Positions 7,019 to 15,770 of a stretch of 64,000 bases of DNA are shown piece after piece. Each line of letters starts with the position of its first letter. Position 1 is the stretch's first letter. Location of the stretch: positions 1-64,000 of the forward strand of contig JAJXWH010000002.1 of assembly GCA_021781745.1 (NCBI GenBank), read 5' to 3'. Source of the DNA: Bacillota bacterium. Lineage in GTDB: Bacteria > Bacillota > Clostridia > Clostridiales > Clostridiaceae. Under the pieces are notes generated by a model. That model saw only the letters and a list, made by a program, of their open reading frames with translations. It did not search any database and had not been told where the DNA came from. The position numbers and the translations under genes are program-made.

Positions 7019-9970
7019 TTATTTACTTAATACTAATTGCTCTATAATTTCTTTTGTCCTATTTCTAAAACATTCCATAGTAAAGTTCTTTTCGTAAATT
7101 TTTCTGCTTTCTTTCCTTATATTATCAAGCTTATCATTATTCTCTATAATATAAGCAATTTTTTCTGCAAGTTTATTTGGATTTTCATTTTCAAAGATAA
7201 ACCCATTTTCACTATCCGTTATATAGCTTGCTGTGCCAGTATGATCAGAACAAATACAAATCTTTGACATCATCATGGCTTCTGTCATAACCACCGGCAT
7301 TGGATCATCTCTTGATGGCGAAACTACACATGTAACTTTTTTATAAATCTTAAACAGTTCATCTCTTGTAACTGTTTCAAAAATCTTCACGTCTTGGTTA
7401 ATCTCAGCAAGCATTTTTACTTCATCATAAATTTCCTGTTCCAAAACATTACCAATAAATATATATTCTGCTTTACCTTTGTATTTTTGTTCTGACATCT
7501 TTATAGCCTTTACAAATATGTCTTGACCTTTCCTCTTTTCATAAGTACCAGCTAATAAAAATGTTATCTTATCATTATTTATTGATTCTAAAATCGAATT
7601 CGCTGTGTCAGCTACACCATAATTCAAAATGCTTGCTTCACATTTTAATCCAAGTTTTTTAAAATGATGTAATGCGTATGCTCCACCACAGAATACTTTT
7701 ATATTCGCTCCCAATTTACTTGGTATGTTACTTCTTAAACTATTGATTGCATAACTACCTTCATGGATCCACCATAATACTGGTGGCAATGAGTTTTCCA
7801 GAAGTTCGATTGCTTTAGAACACGCCAATGTATTTGCCACTACTAAATCAAAATTTCTCGCAAAATGCTCAAACATCCAATGACTATTTAAATATGATTC
7901 ATCAATAATAACAGTAACGCCCATATCTAAATACTCCTGCTTTAATGGTCCATCCACTGGACAAAGTACTACGGGAAAATCACCATTATCTAATGCTACT
8001 TTAACCATTTCTTTTAAAACAACTGGGGCACCTGTTCTTGTTAATTCATGACTTATAAATAAAATATCTCTACTATTCTCATCAGTTGGCACTATTATAT
8101 CTTCTGGAAAATACATACGATATTTATAACCAAAATCGCCATAAAACATAGTCTTCATAGAATCAGTAAAGTACATATCTCTTCCTAAATACTTGCTCCA
8201 TCTTTTCATGCAGTAAATATCTGCCTTATCAGCTTTTTTCTTTTCTGACCAAGAGTGGTTCCCAATATGATTCAAAATAGCATATGGAGTATAAACGCAT
8301 CTATAATTTTTCTCTAATAACTTTAAACTTAAATCTAAGTCTGAATGTCCATTTGGCGTATTTATTGCATCAAAGCCACCAATTTCAAAAAATACATCTT
8401 TTTTCATCACTGTTACAGCACCACATAAAATACTTACATCACGCAATAGCAAATGATTAAAAGGATTATAAACAGGATTTAGATAATTTCTACCATTAAA
8501 TGAGGTTCCTATCATTCCTGGTGTTCCAGTAATAAGTCCTGCATATTGAATTGTATTATCTTCATGGAGTAATAATGGAGATACTCCCCCAACATGAGGA
8601 TATTCTAATATTTCTACTTGTCTTTCTATCCAATCTCTGGTAAATGGTATAACATCATCATTATAAAAAATTACTACACTTCCTGTTGCTAATTTCGCAC
8701 CTTCATTACATTTATCAGAAAAGTTGTATATCCTATTATAGTGGCAAACTTTTAAACAATCTAAATAAGGATATTCAGCTTCAATTTCTTCTGCCACTTT
8801 AGAATTAGTTACAGGAATAATCTCAATATTAGCATAACTAGTTTTAGTTATTAACCCTTGTATGCTTAACTTTAAATTTTCAACTGAATCTGTTGGTATA
8901 ATAATACTCACCTTTGGATAAGAGTCTAACTTTATTCTTCCATAATTAGCTCTATCCCCCTTTTCCATCACCACATCAAAATCTTGACGTTTATACCAAT
9001 CATGTAATGAACCCATATTAGTGATTCTTGCATAATCTTTACCACCAGCTGCACCAGATGTTGGCAATGTTCTCCAATAATACAACACTCTCTCTATATG
9101 TATAACTTTATTAGCAATATCATCAATTCTTAATGCCAAATCATAGTCTTGCGAAAAATCAAATTCACTCCTAAATCCTCCAACCTTTCTAATTAGTTCT
9201 GTTTTGTATATGGTTAAATGTCCGGTATACATATAATTTATAAGTAAACTTGGCGACCAATCTGGTTTAAAAAAGAAGTCACTTCTATTATAATTATTAC
9301 TTGCATCTATTTTACATTCATCTGTATATATAAACTCAACATCTTGATTTTCATTAATTGTCTTTGCTACCCAGAAAAATGCATCAGGAGTAATTTCATC
9401 ATCTTGATCTATTAGGGCAGTATATTCTCCTTGACACATTTCAAGTGAAATATTTGAAGCTGAAGAAATCCCCCCGTTTATTTCTGATTTTACAATTCTA
9501 ATTCTAGGATCACTTTCTGACATCGCCTTTAATAAAGAGAAACCTCTTCCATCTTTTGATCCATCATCAACAGCACAAAGTTCCCAATTATCATAATATT
9601 GTTCTTGTAACGATTCAATGGCTTTAGTAAGCCATTTTATTGGTGGTTGGTATATTGGCATAATTACTGAAATTAATGGTTTTTTCTCAAACCCACTAAT
9701 AATTTTTAAAATTTCTTCTTTCGTATATTCTTTTTGTTGTTTTAGAAATATATCATTTCCAATATCATCATAATTGATAACGTCTATAGATTGTATATCT
9801 TGATTATTATCATACACATTCATTAACAGAGGTCTTTTGTTTAATTTATTAGAAACAGCGGTTTTTAATCCTCTAAGTCCAAATTGCTTATACACAGCAT
9901 AAATAGTTTTTAATAAAAATTTCTTATTAGAGTTTTTGTAAATCGCTATAGCTTTTTTAATTTTATTCAT
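7019..9970 (-). CDS. Three-domain glycosyltransferase (GT2-GT2-GT4)
   Basis: This 983-residue protein fuses three glycosyltransferase modules. The first is GT2 (about 98-300: PLISVIMPIYQPP, VDDGSKDG, DQDDEI). The second is GT2-like (about 354-600: KVSIIIPT, then FYNDDVIP as the DXD-like motif and GGFDAINTPNGHSDLDLSLK). The C-terminal module is GT4 (about 640-983: ISHELTRTGAPVVLKEM, AGTYEKRKGQDIF, SPSRDDPMPVVMTEAMM). No membrane segment is obvious. Such fusions build repeats of rhamnose-rich or other surface polysaccharides in the cytoplasm by adding several sugars in sequence. It lies 4 bp downstream of the coiled-coil methyltransferase, suggesting translational coupling, and close to the Wzm/Wzt-type exporter that would carry its product. 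Confidence 0.88.
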   Translation of the reverse strand: MNKIKKAIAIYKNSNKKFLLKTIYAVYKQFGLRGLKTAVSNKLNKRPLLMNVYDNNQDIQSIDVINYDDIGNDIFLKQQKEYTKEEILKIISGFEKKPLISVIMPIYQPPIKWLTKAIESLQEQYYDNWELCAVDDGSKDGRGFSLLKAMSESDPRIRIVKSEINGGISSASNISLEMCQGEYTALIDQDDEITPDAFFWVAKTINENQDVEFIYTDECKIDASNNYNRSDFFFKPDWSPSLLINYMYTGHLTIYKTELIRKVGGFRSEFDFSQDYDLALRIDDIANKVIHIERVLYYWRTLPTSGAAGGKDYARITNMGSLHDWYKRQDFDVVMEKGDRANYGRIKLDSYPKVSIIIPTDSVENLKLSIQGLITKTSYANIEIIPVTNSKVAEEIEAEYPYLDCLKVCHYNRIYNFSDKCNEGAKLATGSVVIFYNDDVIPFTRDWIERQVEILEYPHVGGVSPLLLHEDNTIQYAGLITGTPGMIGTSFNGRNYLNPVYNPFNHLLLRDVSILCGAVTVMKKDVFFEIGGFDAINTPNGHSDLDLSLKLLEKNYRCVYTPYAILNHIGNHSWSEKKKADKADIYCMKRWSKYLGRDMYFTDSMKTMFYGDFGYKYRMYFPEDIIVPTDENSRDILFISHELTRTGAPVVLKEMVKVALDNGDFPVVLCPVDGPLKQEYLDMGVTVIIDESYLNSHWMFEHFARNFDLVVANTLACSKAIELLENSLPPVLWWIHEGSYAINSLRSNIPSKLGANIKVFCGGAYALHHFKKLGLKCEASILNYGVADTANSILESINNDKITFLLAGTYEKRKGQDIFVKAIKMSEQKYKGKAEYIFIGNVLEQEIYDEVKMLAEINQDVKIFETVTRDELFKIYKKVTCVVSPSRDDPMPVVMTEAMMMSKICICSDHTGTASYITDSENGFIFENENPNKLAEKIAYIIENNDKLDNIRKESRKIYEKNFTMECFRNRTKEIIEQLVLSK

Positions 9971-9974
9971 TCCA

Positions 9975-11096
9975 TTATTTCCCCTTTATTTTGTTACAGA
10001 TAAATCGTATTGGCTTCGTTCCTCTCCAAAATATTGACTGAACAACTTCCTGATATTGTTTTTCTTTATCTGAGATATAATTTTTTAAATTTTGAATTTC
10101 CTTAGCTTGGCTATCCATTATTTCCTGTGCCTTTTTTCTATCTTCTTTTATTATCTCTATATTTTCATTTAAACAAAATAATTCTCGTGCTTGGTTATCC
10201 ATTATTTCCTGTGCCTTTTTTCTATCTTCTTTTATTATCTTCATATTTTCTTCTAAACAGAGTAATTCTCGTGCTTGATTATCCATTATTTCTTGTGCCT
10301 TTTTTCTATCTTCTTTTATTATCTTCATATTTTCTTCTAAACAGAGTAATTCTCGTGCTTGATTATCCATTATTTCTTGTGCCTTTTTTCTATCTTCTTT
10401 TATTAATGTAATCTCTTCTCTATGATTTTCATTTAACTTTTCAAAGGCTAATTCATAATCACCAATTACCTCTTCAATATTAGATGTTTTACGAAAATAT
10501 AAACATTGTGGCGAAATATAAAATGGTCTTCTATTGTAATCATTAAAGAAACCATTTTTCAAAAATCTCTTTACCCAATATTGAGCTGGTTGAACATTAA
10601 AATGAGTTTCTTCAGCCTCATCATCTGGAGATGATGAGAAAATAATATTATCTGAAAGCTTACAAATATTCCTTATAGCAATATCACCATCTTCTGGATA
10701 TAAATGTTCTATCATTTCAATAGTAGCTATTAAATCATATTTTTGTGGAAATTCTTTTGGTATCTCTTCTGTTGCAGAACATACTTTACAATAAGGTTTA
10801 ATATCTTCTCTCACTTTGCTTATTGCATATTCTGATACATCCATACCATATGCTTCTACTCCTCTATCTCTCAATGCAGCAACCAAATAACCGAATGCAC
10901 ATCCTACATCTAGAAATGTTTTCGGCTTAAATTGTTGTACTATCTGATCTGCAATATTTTCAAATCCTTTTCTCCAAAATTGATCACCATACGGAAGGTC
11001 TCCTAAATGACTTTCATAATAATTACTGTCATATAAATTTCCATAAGTATCATAATATGATCCATTATGCTCTGAATTATTTGTTTTATTATCCAT
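9975..11096 (-). CDS. SAM-dependent methyltransferase with repeated coiled coil
   Basis: Residues 1-200 form a class I methyltransferase with the SAM-binding motif FLDVGCAFGYL (61-71), a following acidic residue region (AYGMDVSEYA) and IATIEMIEHL. From about 215 to 350 the protein is a coiled coil made of near-identical 28-residue units (IKEDRKKAQEIMDNQAREL plus a short linker), encoded by 84-bp DNA repeats. It ends IFWRGTKPIRFICNKIKGK, a basic tail like those of surface-glycan transferases. In ABC-exported O-antigens, a methyltransferase with a coiled-coil ruler (WbdD type) caps the chain and sets its length. By analogy this could be the chain terminator, although it has no kinase domain. 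A GGGAGG site precedes the ATG. Confidence 0.8.
   Translation of the reverse strand: MDNKTNNSEHNGSYYDTYGNLYDSNYYESHLGDLPYGDQFWRKGFENIADQIVQQFKPKTFLDVGCAFGYLVAALRDRGVEAYGMDVSEYAISKVREDIKPYCKVCSATEEIPKEFPQKYDLIATIEMIEHLYPEDGDIAIRNICKLSDNIIFSSSPDDEAEETHFNVQPAQYWVKRFLKNGFFNDYNRRPFYISPQCLYFRKTSNIEEVIGDYELAFEKLNENHREEITLIKEDRKKAQEIMDNQARELLCLEENMKIIKEDRKKAQEIMDNQARELLCLEENMKIIKEDRKKAQEIMDNQARELFCLNENIEIIKEDRKKAQEIMDSQAKEIQNLKNYISDKEKQYQEVVQSIFWRGTKPIRFICNKIKGK
10105..10405 (-). repeat. 84-bp tandem repeats inside the methyltransferase gene
   Basis: The segment GCCTTTTTTCTATCTTCTTT begins at 10129, 10213, 10297 and 10381, exactly 84 bp apart. The middle units are nearly identical. Each unit keeps frame and adds 28 residues, four heptads, to the coiled coil. 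Copy number could change by recombination or slippage without breaking the gene. Confidence 0.95.
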
Positions 11097-11109
11097 ACCT
11101 TACTCCTCC

Positions 11110-11826
11110 CTATAACTTGTAAGCATCACAAACCTTCTTTGTATCTCCTATCATTTTAACTTTCCCTCCGTCTAACCATATAACACGATTACACATTTCT
11201 CTTATTTGACTTAAGCTATGCGATACAAATAAAACTGTTGTTCCCCCACTCATTAGCTCTAACATTCTAGCCTTACTTTTTTGTTGGAAATTTTCATCGC
11301 CTACTGCTAAAATTTCATCAACAATTAGTATCTCTGGATTTACTACAGTTGCAATAGAAAAGGCTAACCTCATAAGCATTCCTGATGAATAATTTCTAAT
11401 TGGAACATCAATGAATTTTCCAAGTTCAGAAAATTCTACTATTTCATCATATTTTTCTAGTAAAAATTTTTTAGAATACCCTAATATCGCTCCGTTTAGA
11501 AAAATATTCTCCCTACCTGTTAAATCACTGTCAAATCCTGATCCCAATTCTAACATCGGTACAATATTTCCACTTACTGTAACTCTGCCCTTGGTTGGTT
11601 TTAATATTCCAGATATAATTTTCAACATTGTACTTTTTCCTGCTCCATTACGTCCTATTAGTCCGATTACTTCACCTTTCTTAACTTCAAAACTAACATC
11701 ACTTATGGCATTGAATTCTTCATATTTTAAATTCCCTTTTACAAAAGTCATAATATATTCTTTTATGCTTTTTATTTTATCGTATGTCATTTTATACGTC
11801 ATAGAAACATTTTCAATTTTTATCAT
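11110..11826 (-). CDS. ABC transporter ATPase for polysaccharide export (Wzt/TagH type)
   Basis: This 238-residue ATPase powers export of an undecaprenyl-linked glycan. It has Walker A GRNGAGKS, signature YSSGMLMRLAFS, Walker B ILIVDEILAVGD and the H-loop VSHS. The insertion before Walker A (KSIKEYIMTFVKGNLKYEEF) is typical of the TagH/Wzt/RfbE subfamily. It ends right after the nucleotide-binding domain, so it lacks the C-terminal carbohydrate-binding domain that many Wzt proteins use to recognise the chain end. The gene is 12 bp downstream of its permease and has a GAGGTAG site. Confidence 0.9.
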   Translation of the reverse strand: MIKIENVSMTYKMTYDKIKSIKEYIMTFVKGNLKYEEFNAISDVSFEVKKGEVIGLIGRNGAGKSTMLKIISGILKPTKGRVTVSGNIVPMLELGSGFDSDLTGRENIFLNGAILGYSKKFLLEKYDEIVEFSELGKFIDVPIRNYSSGMLMRLAFSIATVVNPEILIVDEILAVGDENFQQKSKARMLELMSGGTTVLFVSHSLSQIREMCNRVIWLDGGKVKMIGDTKKVCDAYKL

Positions 11827-11838
11827 TTTACTACCTCA

Positions 11839-13269
11839 TTATATATTTAAAACAAATTTGTCTTGGGTTTTCTTAAATATTATTGCTCCAATTACAAGTA
11901 TTCCAAACGAGAAAACTATACAATATAAATATGCTATTGGCTCAGGTGATACACCATTTAAAATACACGTCCTTATAAATCGAATAAAATGATATAAAGG
12001 ATTTAACTTTAAAACAAAACTGAACTTATCTGGAATAATATTTTCGGGATAAAATACAGGTGTTGCATACATCCATAGCAAACTCAAGACACTCCATAAA
12101 AATTGAGTATCTCTAAAGAAAACCATAGCGGAAGATAAAATAAAAGCCATACCTATACAAAATACTATTACACATATTAATCCAAATGGTACAAGGAACA
12201 TTGAATGAGTTATATGTACATTTGTAAGAAGCATTACAATAATTAAAGGTATTAAAGATAAACACAAATTAATTACTGAAGATAACACTTTTGATACAGG
12301 ATATATATATTTAGGCATATATACCTTAGTTATTAGTGATGCATTGCCCACTATGGACATCAAGCCCATTCCACAAGCTTCTGTAAAAAAATTAAATACA
12401 ACTATACCTGATAATAAATATACAGGAAAATTAGCTATATCCGATTTAAAAATCGTTGAAAACACTATATACTGTACAAGCATTGTAAGAAGCGGATTTA
12501 AGAAGCTCCACAATATACCTAATATTGAACGTTTATATTTAGTTTTAAAATCTCTTTCTATTAATTGACTTAACAAGAAATTGTATTTAATAAAAGCTGA
12601 TATTACTCTAAGGCCTAGACTTTGTTCGCCTTTTCTTTGCTTAATTTGTAAATTCCACAAAAACAATAATAGTAGCGCCAATACAGTTGTAAATATACGC
12701 CAATAATATTCTCCAAAAAGTAATACTTTATCACATTCTACAGCAAATGTTAAAGTATTCTCACTTAATTGTCCATTTATATATAGTGGTGAATTTGCAT
12801 CACTTTTTGCACTCCACAATGTAACTGCATTATCTTTATTTTTTGTATCAGATGTAATAACTAAAGATAATTTCTTATTCATGACTCCTTTGATTCTATC
12901 TTTCGGAGTAATTGAAAAATTACTACCATCTTTTAAACTAGAAACATCGACTGTTTGATTAAAAAGAACTTCTCCGTTGTCTTTATCTATCAATTTAATA
13001 AATAAATTACCTGTATTGCTTCTTCCATATGTAGCTACTTTAACACTAATTTGCTCAATAATATCGGCTTTTACAGAAAAGTCTTGTTCTACTATAGTAT
13101 CATTAGTTATCTCTCCAATAGGCGTTTGTGCCATATTATATGATAAGCTATCATCACTTCTACCAATATGAAGTTGTTCTCCTCCTATGAAATAAAACGA
13201 TATACCTAATACTAAATAAACTATAATTAATAAAAAACTTATTTTTTTTATATTTATTTCTTTATTCAT
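11839..13269 (-). CDS. ABC-2 polysaccharide permease with fused extracytoplasmic domain
   Basis: The C-terminal part (about 225-476) is a Wzm/TagG-type ABC-2 permease with six hydrophobic segments and the typical SLLWMYATPVFYPENIIP and NPLYHFIRFIR motifs. Unusually it is preceded by about 200 extra residues: a membrane anchor (about 12-29), a beta-rich soluble domain (about 30-190, with IEQISVKVATYGR and LFIKLIDKDNGEVLF) and a second hydrophobic segment. Topology suggests this domain lies outside the cell. It may contact the exported glycan or the wall. The ATPase partner lacks its own glycan-binding domain, so the fused domain could stand in for it, which is inference only. Confidence 0.82.
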   Translation of the reverse strand: MNKEINIKKISFLLIIVYLVLGISFYFIGGEQLHIGRSDDSLSYNMAQTPIGEITNDTIVEQDFSVKADIIEQISVKVATYGRSNTGNLFIKLIDKDNGEVLFNQTVDVSSLKDGSNFSITPKDRIKGVMNKKLSLVITSDTKNKDNAVTLWSAKSDANSPLYINGQLSENTLTFAVECDKVLLFGEYYWRIFTTVLALLLLFLWNLQIKQRKGEQSLGLRVISAFIKYNFLLSQLIERDFKTKYKRSILGILWSFLNPLLTMLVQYIVFSTIFKSDIANFPVYLLSGIVVFNFFTEACGMGLMSIVGNASLITKVYMPKYIYPVSKVLSSVINLCLSLIPLIIVMLLTNVHITHSMFLVPFGLICVIVFCIGMAFILSSAMVFFRDTQFLWSVLSLLWMYATPVFYPENIIPDKFSFVLKLNPLYHFIRFIRTCILNGVSPEPIAYLYCIVFSFGILVIGAIIFKKTQDKFVLNI

Positions 13270-13281
13270 TTTCTTATCCTC

Positions 13282-14121
13282 TTACTTCAATTCTATTAAA
13301 TATCTATTCAAAGCATCTTGCCAACTAGGCAATAGCTTAAATCCGTTATCGATAAGACTTTTTTTAGAAAGCTTAGAATTAAAAGGTCTAACGGCCTTTG
13401 TTGGATACTCACTTGTAGGAATAGCATTTATTTTACAATTTAAATTTGCCTTTTTCATAATTTCGCTTGCAAACTCTGCCCATGAGCAAAATTCCTCATT
13501 TGTTGCATGATACACTCCATATTTTTCAGACACAGCCATATCACATAAGAGCGGTGCCAAATCAGCAGTATATGTAGGGCTTCCTATTTGGTCACATACA
13601 ACATTTAGACTTTCCTTCTCTTCTCCTAATCTAAGCATTGTTTTAATAAAGTTATTTCCATTAAGCCCAAATACCCAAGAAATTCTAACTATGAAATATT
13701 TATTTAAAATTTCTTTTACCTTTAATTCACCTTCATATTTTGTTTTTCCATAAACTGATGCTGGCTTAATATTTCCATCAATTTCAAAAGGAATATTTCC
13801 TTTTCCGTCAAATACATAATCTGTAGATATGTAAATCATCTTAGCGTCTATTTTTTTGCAAACTTCAGCTATATTTTCTGTACCTAATACATTTACCTTA
13901 TAACACATTTCCTCTTCGTCCTCTGCTTTGTCGACAGCTGTGTATGCTGCACAATGTATTATACATTCAGGCTTTAACTTTGCAATATATTCATAGGTAG
14001 CTTTTTTGTCCGTTATATCAAGTTCTGCCTTATCTATTCCTAAACATTCAATATTTCTTCTTTTTAATTCTTTTACAACATCAAAGCCTAATTGACCGTT
14101 TACTCCGGTAACTAAAATCAT
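13282..14121 (-). CDS. rmlD: dTDP-4-dehydrorhamnose reductase
   Basis: This 279-residue enzyme catalyses the last step of dTDP-L-rhamnose synthesis, reducing dTDP-4-dehydro-L-rhamnose with NAD(P)H. Visible are the Rossmann motif VTGVNGQLG at the N-terminus, STDYVFDG, and the catalytic YGKTKYEGE (Tyr and Lys). The substrate region includes RISWVFG and VVCDQIGSPTY. Length is normal for RmlD. An AAGGAG site precedes the ATG. rmlB, rmlC and rmlA lie further upstream on the same strand, so the locus can make dTDP-rhamnose from glucose-1-phosphate. Confidence 0.93.
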   Translation of the reverse strand: MILVTGVNGQLGFDVVKELKRRNIECLGIDKAELDITDKKATYEYIAKLKPECIIHCAAYTAVDKAEDEEEMCYKVNVLGTENIAEVCKKIDAKMIYISTDYVFDGKGNIPFEIDGNIKPASVYGKTKYEGELKVKEILNKYFIVRISWVFGLNGNNFIKTMLRLGEEKESLNVVCDQIGSPTYTADLAPLLCDMAVSEKYGVYHATNEEFCSWAEFASEIMKKANLNCKINAIPTSEYPTKAVRPFNSKLSKKSLIDNGFKLLPSWQDALNRYLIELK

Positions 14122-14135
14122 TATTTTCTCTCCTT

Positions 14136-15158
14136 CTACAACATTCCTTTTTTAGTCAAAGTAATAATGTATTTGAATATGCGCTCTGGTAGAAAAGGTA
14201 ATATAAATTCCACCAAAATTGAAATCTTATGAAATCTTCTATATTTTATCATAATATTTAAATTTGCAATCGATGGATTATTAAAATAATTTTTTCTAGC
14301 TGTTATCCATAATATAAAATTATCTATCTCTTCCTTAACTTCTTGTTCATTTCCTAAGCGTTTTTTCAATGATATAAATCGCTTAAGAAAATCTTCTATT
14401 CTCATATTATAATATGTTTTTTTATTATATATTCCAGTTAAAATTCCTGTTTGATTAAAACTGTGTTGTCTATATCTTACTAGACTTTTGTTTAAAAAAT
14501 CTATTTTGCCATTTAATGCTGCTATTATAGCAATCCATTGATCATGAACTAATGTTTTTTCAAAAGGTATAGCCTTATATGCTATATCACGTCTAACCAT
14601 CATTGCACAGCCTGTAACAAAATTAGTTAATAATAATTCTTTAGCTAAGTTATATCCTTCTTTAAATTTATGCCTTTTCCTTATTTCTGTTAAACTATTT
14701 GCTACTTTTCTACCTTCTTCATCAATTATAGAAAGATCACTGCATACAAGGGTCACATTTCTGTCTAAAAACCTTTCTACCATTACAGATATCTTTTCCT
14801 TTTCCCAAATATCATCTTGATCACAATATGCAAAGAAATCTCCACTTGCAATTTTAGTAAGTTCCTCAAAAGCTTTATTAGAACCTTGATTCTCTTCTCC
14901 TTTTATTAAGGTATACTTAAACTTCGTTATATATTTCTTAAAGTATTGCTCGTCAACTTGGAATTCAGGGCAATCATCATAAACTAATAATTCTATATTT
15001 TCATATGTCTGTTCATTTAATGATTTCAACTGTTCTGTAAGCCAAATGTAATTAGGTTTATACACAGCTAATAATATAGACACTATTGGGAAGCAAGCTT
15101 TGCCATTAGTTTTATCTAAATTGTAATTATCTTCTTCAAACATTTTTTCAATTGACAA
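14136..15158 (-). CDS. GT2 glycosyltransferase, rhamnosyltransferase-like
   Basis: This 340-residue family 2 transferase has IVSILLAVYKPNYIWL, VYDDCP and the metal-binding DQDD motif (YCDQDDIW). It also has the segment TGCAMMVRRDIA followed by VHDQWIA, typical of rhamnosyl- or related transferases of rfb loci. The start is a TTG at 15158, 9 nt after AAAGGAG; an in-frame ATG 15 nt further in has no ribosome site. It lies next to rmlD, which supports rhamnose as a possible donor sugar, but the specificity is inferred. Confidence 0.82.
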   Translation of the reverse strand: MSIEKMFEEDNYNLDKTNGKACFPIVSILLAVYKPNYIWLTEQLKSLNEQTYENIELLVYDDCPEFQVDEQYFKKYITKFKYTLIKGEENQGSNKAFEELTKIASGDFFAYCDQDDIWEKEKISVMVERFLDRNVTLVCSDLSIIDEEGRKVANSLTEIRKRHKFKEGYNLAKELLLTNFVTGCAMMVRRDIAYKAIPFEKTLVHDQWIAIIAALNGKIDFLNKSLVRYRQHSFNQTGILTGIYNKKTYYNMRIEDFLKRFISLKKRLGNEQEVKEEIDNFILWITARKNYFNNPSIANLNIMIKYRRFHKISILVEFILPFLPERIFKYIITLTKKGML

Positions 15159-15191
15159 TTGGCTATTCTCCTTTATCTATACATAATAATT

Positions 15192-15749
15192 TCAAAGTGC
15201 AAACACTGAATTTAATTCTATCTTCAGCTCTGGAAATATTGCAGATTCATAAGTCTCTTCTTTATGAAATGATTTATTTACAATATTCTTGTCATCTTGT
15301 AAAATATATTGAATTATATTTCCATATTGATTTACAATATTGTATTCCAGAACGCCAAATTTCTCATATGTCCTTAACTTTATAAAATAATCTTAATGTT
15401 CATAATTCTCAGATACTACCTCAAAAATTATTCTAGGTACTCCCATAATACTTTCGCCTTGCTCCTCAAAATCATCACATATCACAAAAATATCTGGCTT
15501 GTATTCATAAATTTCATTTTCATTTTTAAATATAACTTCAATTTGTTCATTATAATAATCAGATTTAGTATTATGAAAAAAAGTTCCTATTCCTTGAATA
15601 ATTTTTCTTATTATCTTATTGTGTTTTCTTGAAATATTAGAACTTAATAGTATTTAACCATTGTTATATTCAACCTTGTATTCTGGATTATCAAGTTGTA
15701 TTTTTTCAAATTCCTCTAAAGATATAAAATGATCAAATTCTAGATTCAT
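15192..15749 (-). pseudogene. Uma2-family endonuclease-like gene with two nonsense codons
   Basis: Reading the minus strand from the ATG at 15749, the frame gives a 185-residue Uma2 (DUF820)-type protein: FDHFISLEEFEKIQLDNP, then VEYNNG-stop-ILLSSNISRKHNKI. It continues with YKPDIFVICDDFEEQG and FEVVSENYEH-stop-DYFIKLRTYEKFGVLEY. The two ochre codons are at 15654-15656 and 15393-15395; otherwise the frame is open to the stop at 15192. PDIFVICD matches the family's nuclease-like core (PD-(D/E)XK fold). Uma2 genes are abundant in clostridia and cyanobacteria, with poorly known function. This copy is dead unless read through. Confidence 0.85.
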
Positions 15750-15770
15750 TACTTTCACCTGACTTTTAAG

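Noticed and set aside
10105-10405. Regular DNA repeats resembling a CRISPR array
   Set aside because: The repeats are directly adjoining 84-bp units in frame within the methyltransferase coiled coil; there are no unique spacers or cas genes.
10127-10411. Plus-strand frame of leucine/phenylalanine repeats
   Set aside because: It is the antisense shadow of the coiled-coil repeats, with no ribosome site.
15152-15632. Two small plus-strand frames
   Set aside because: They are antisense to the Uma2-like pseudogene, whose minus-strand frame gives clear homology.
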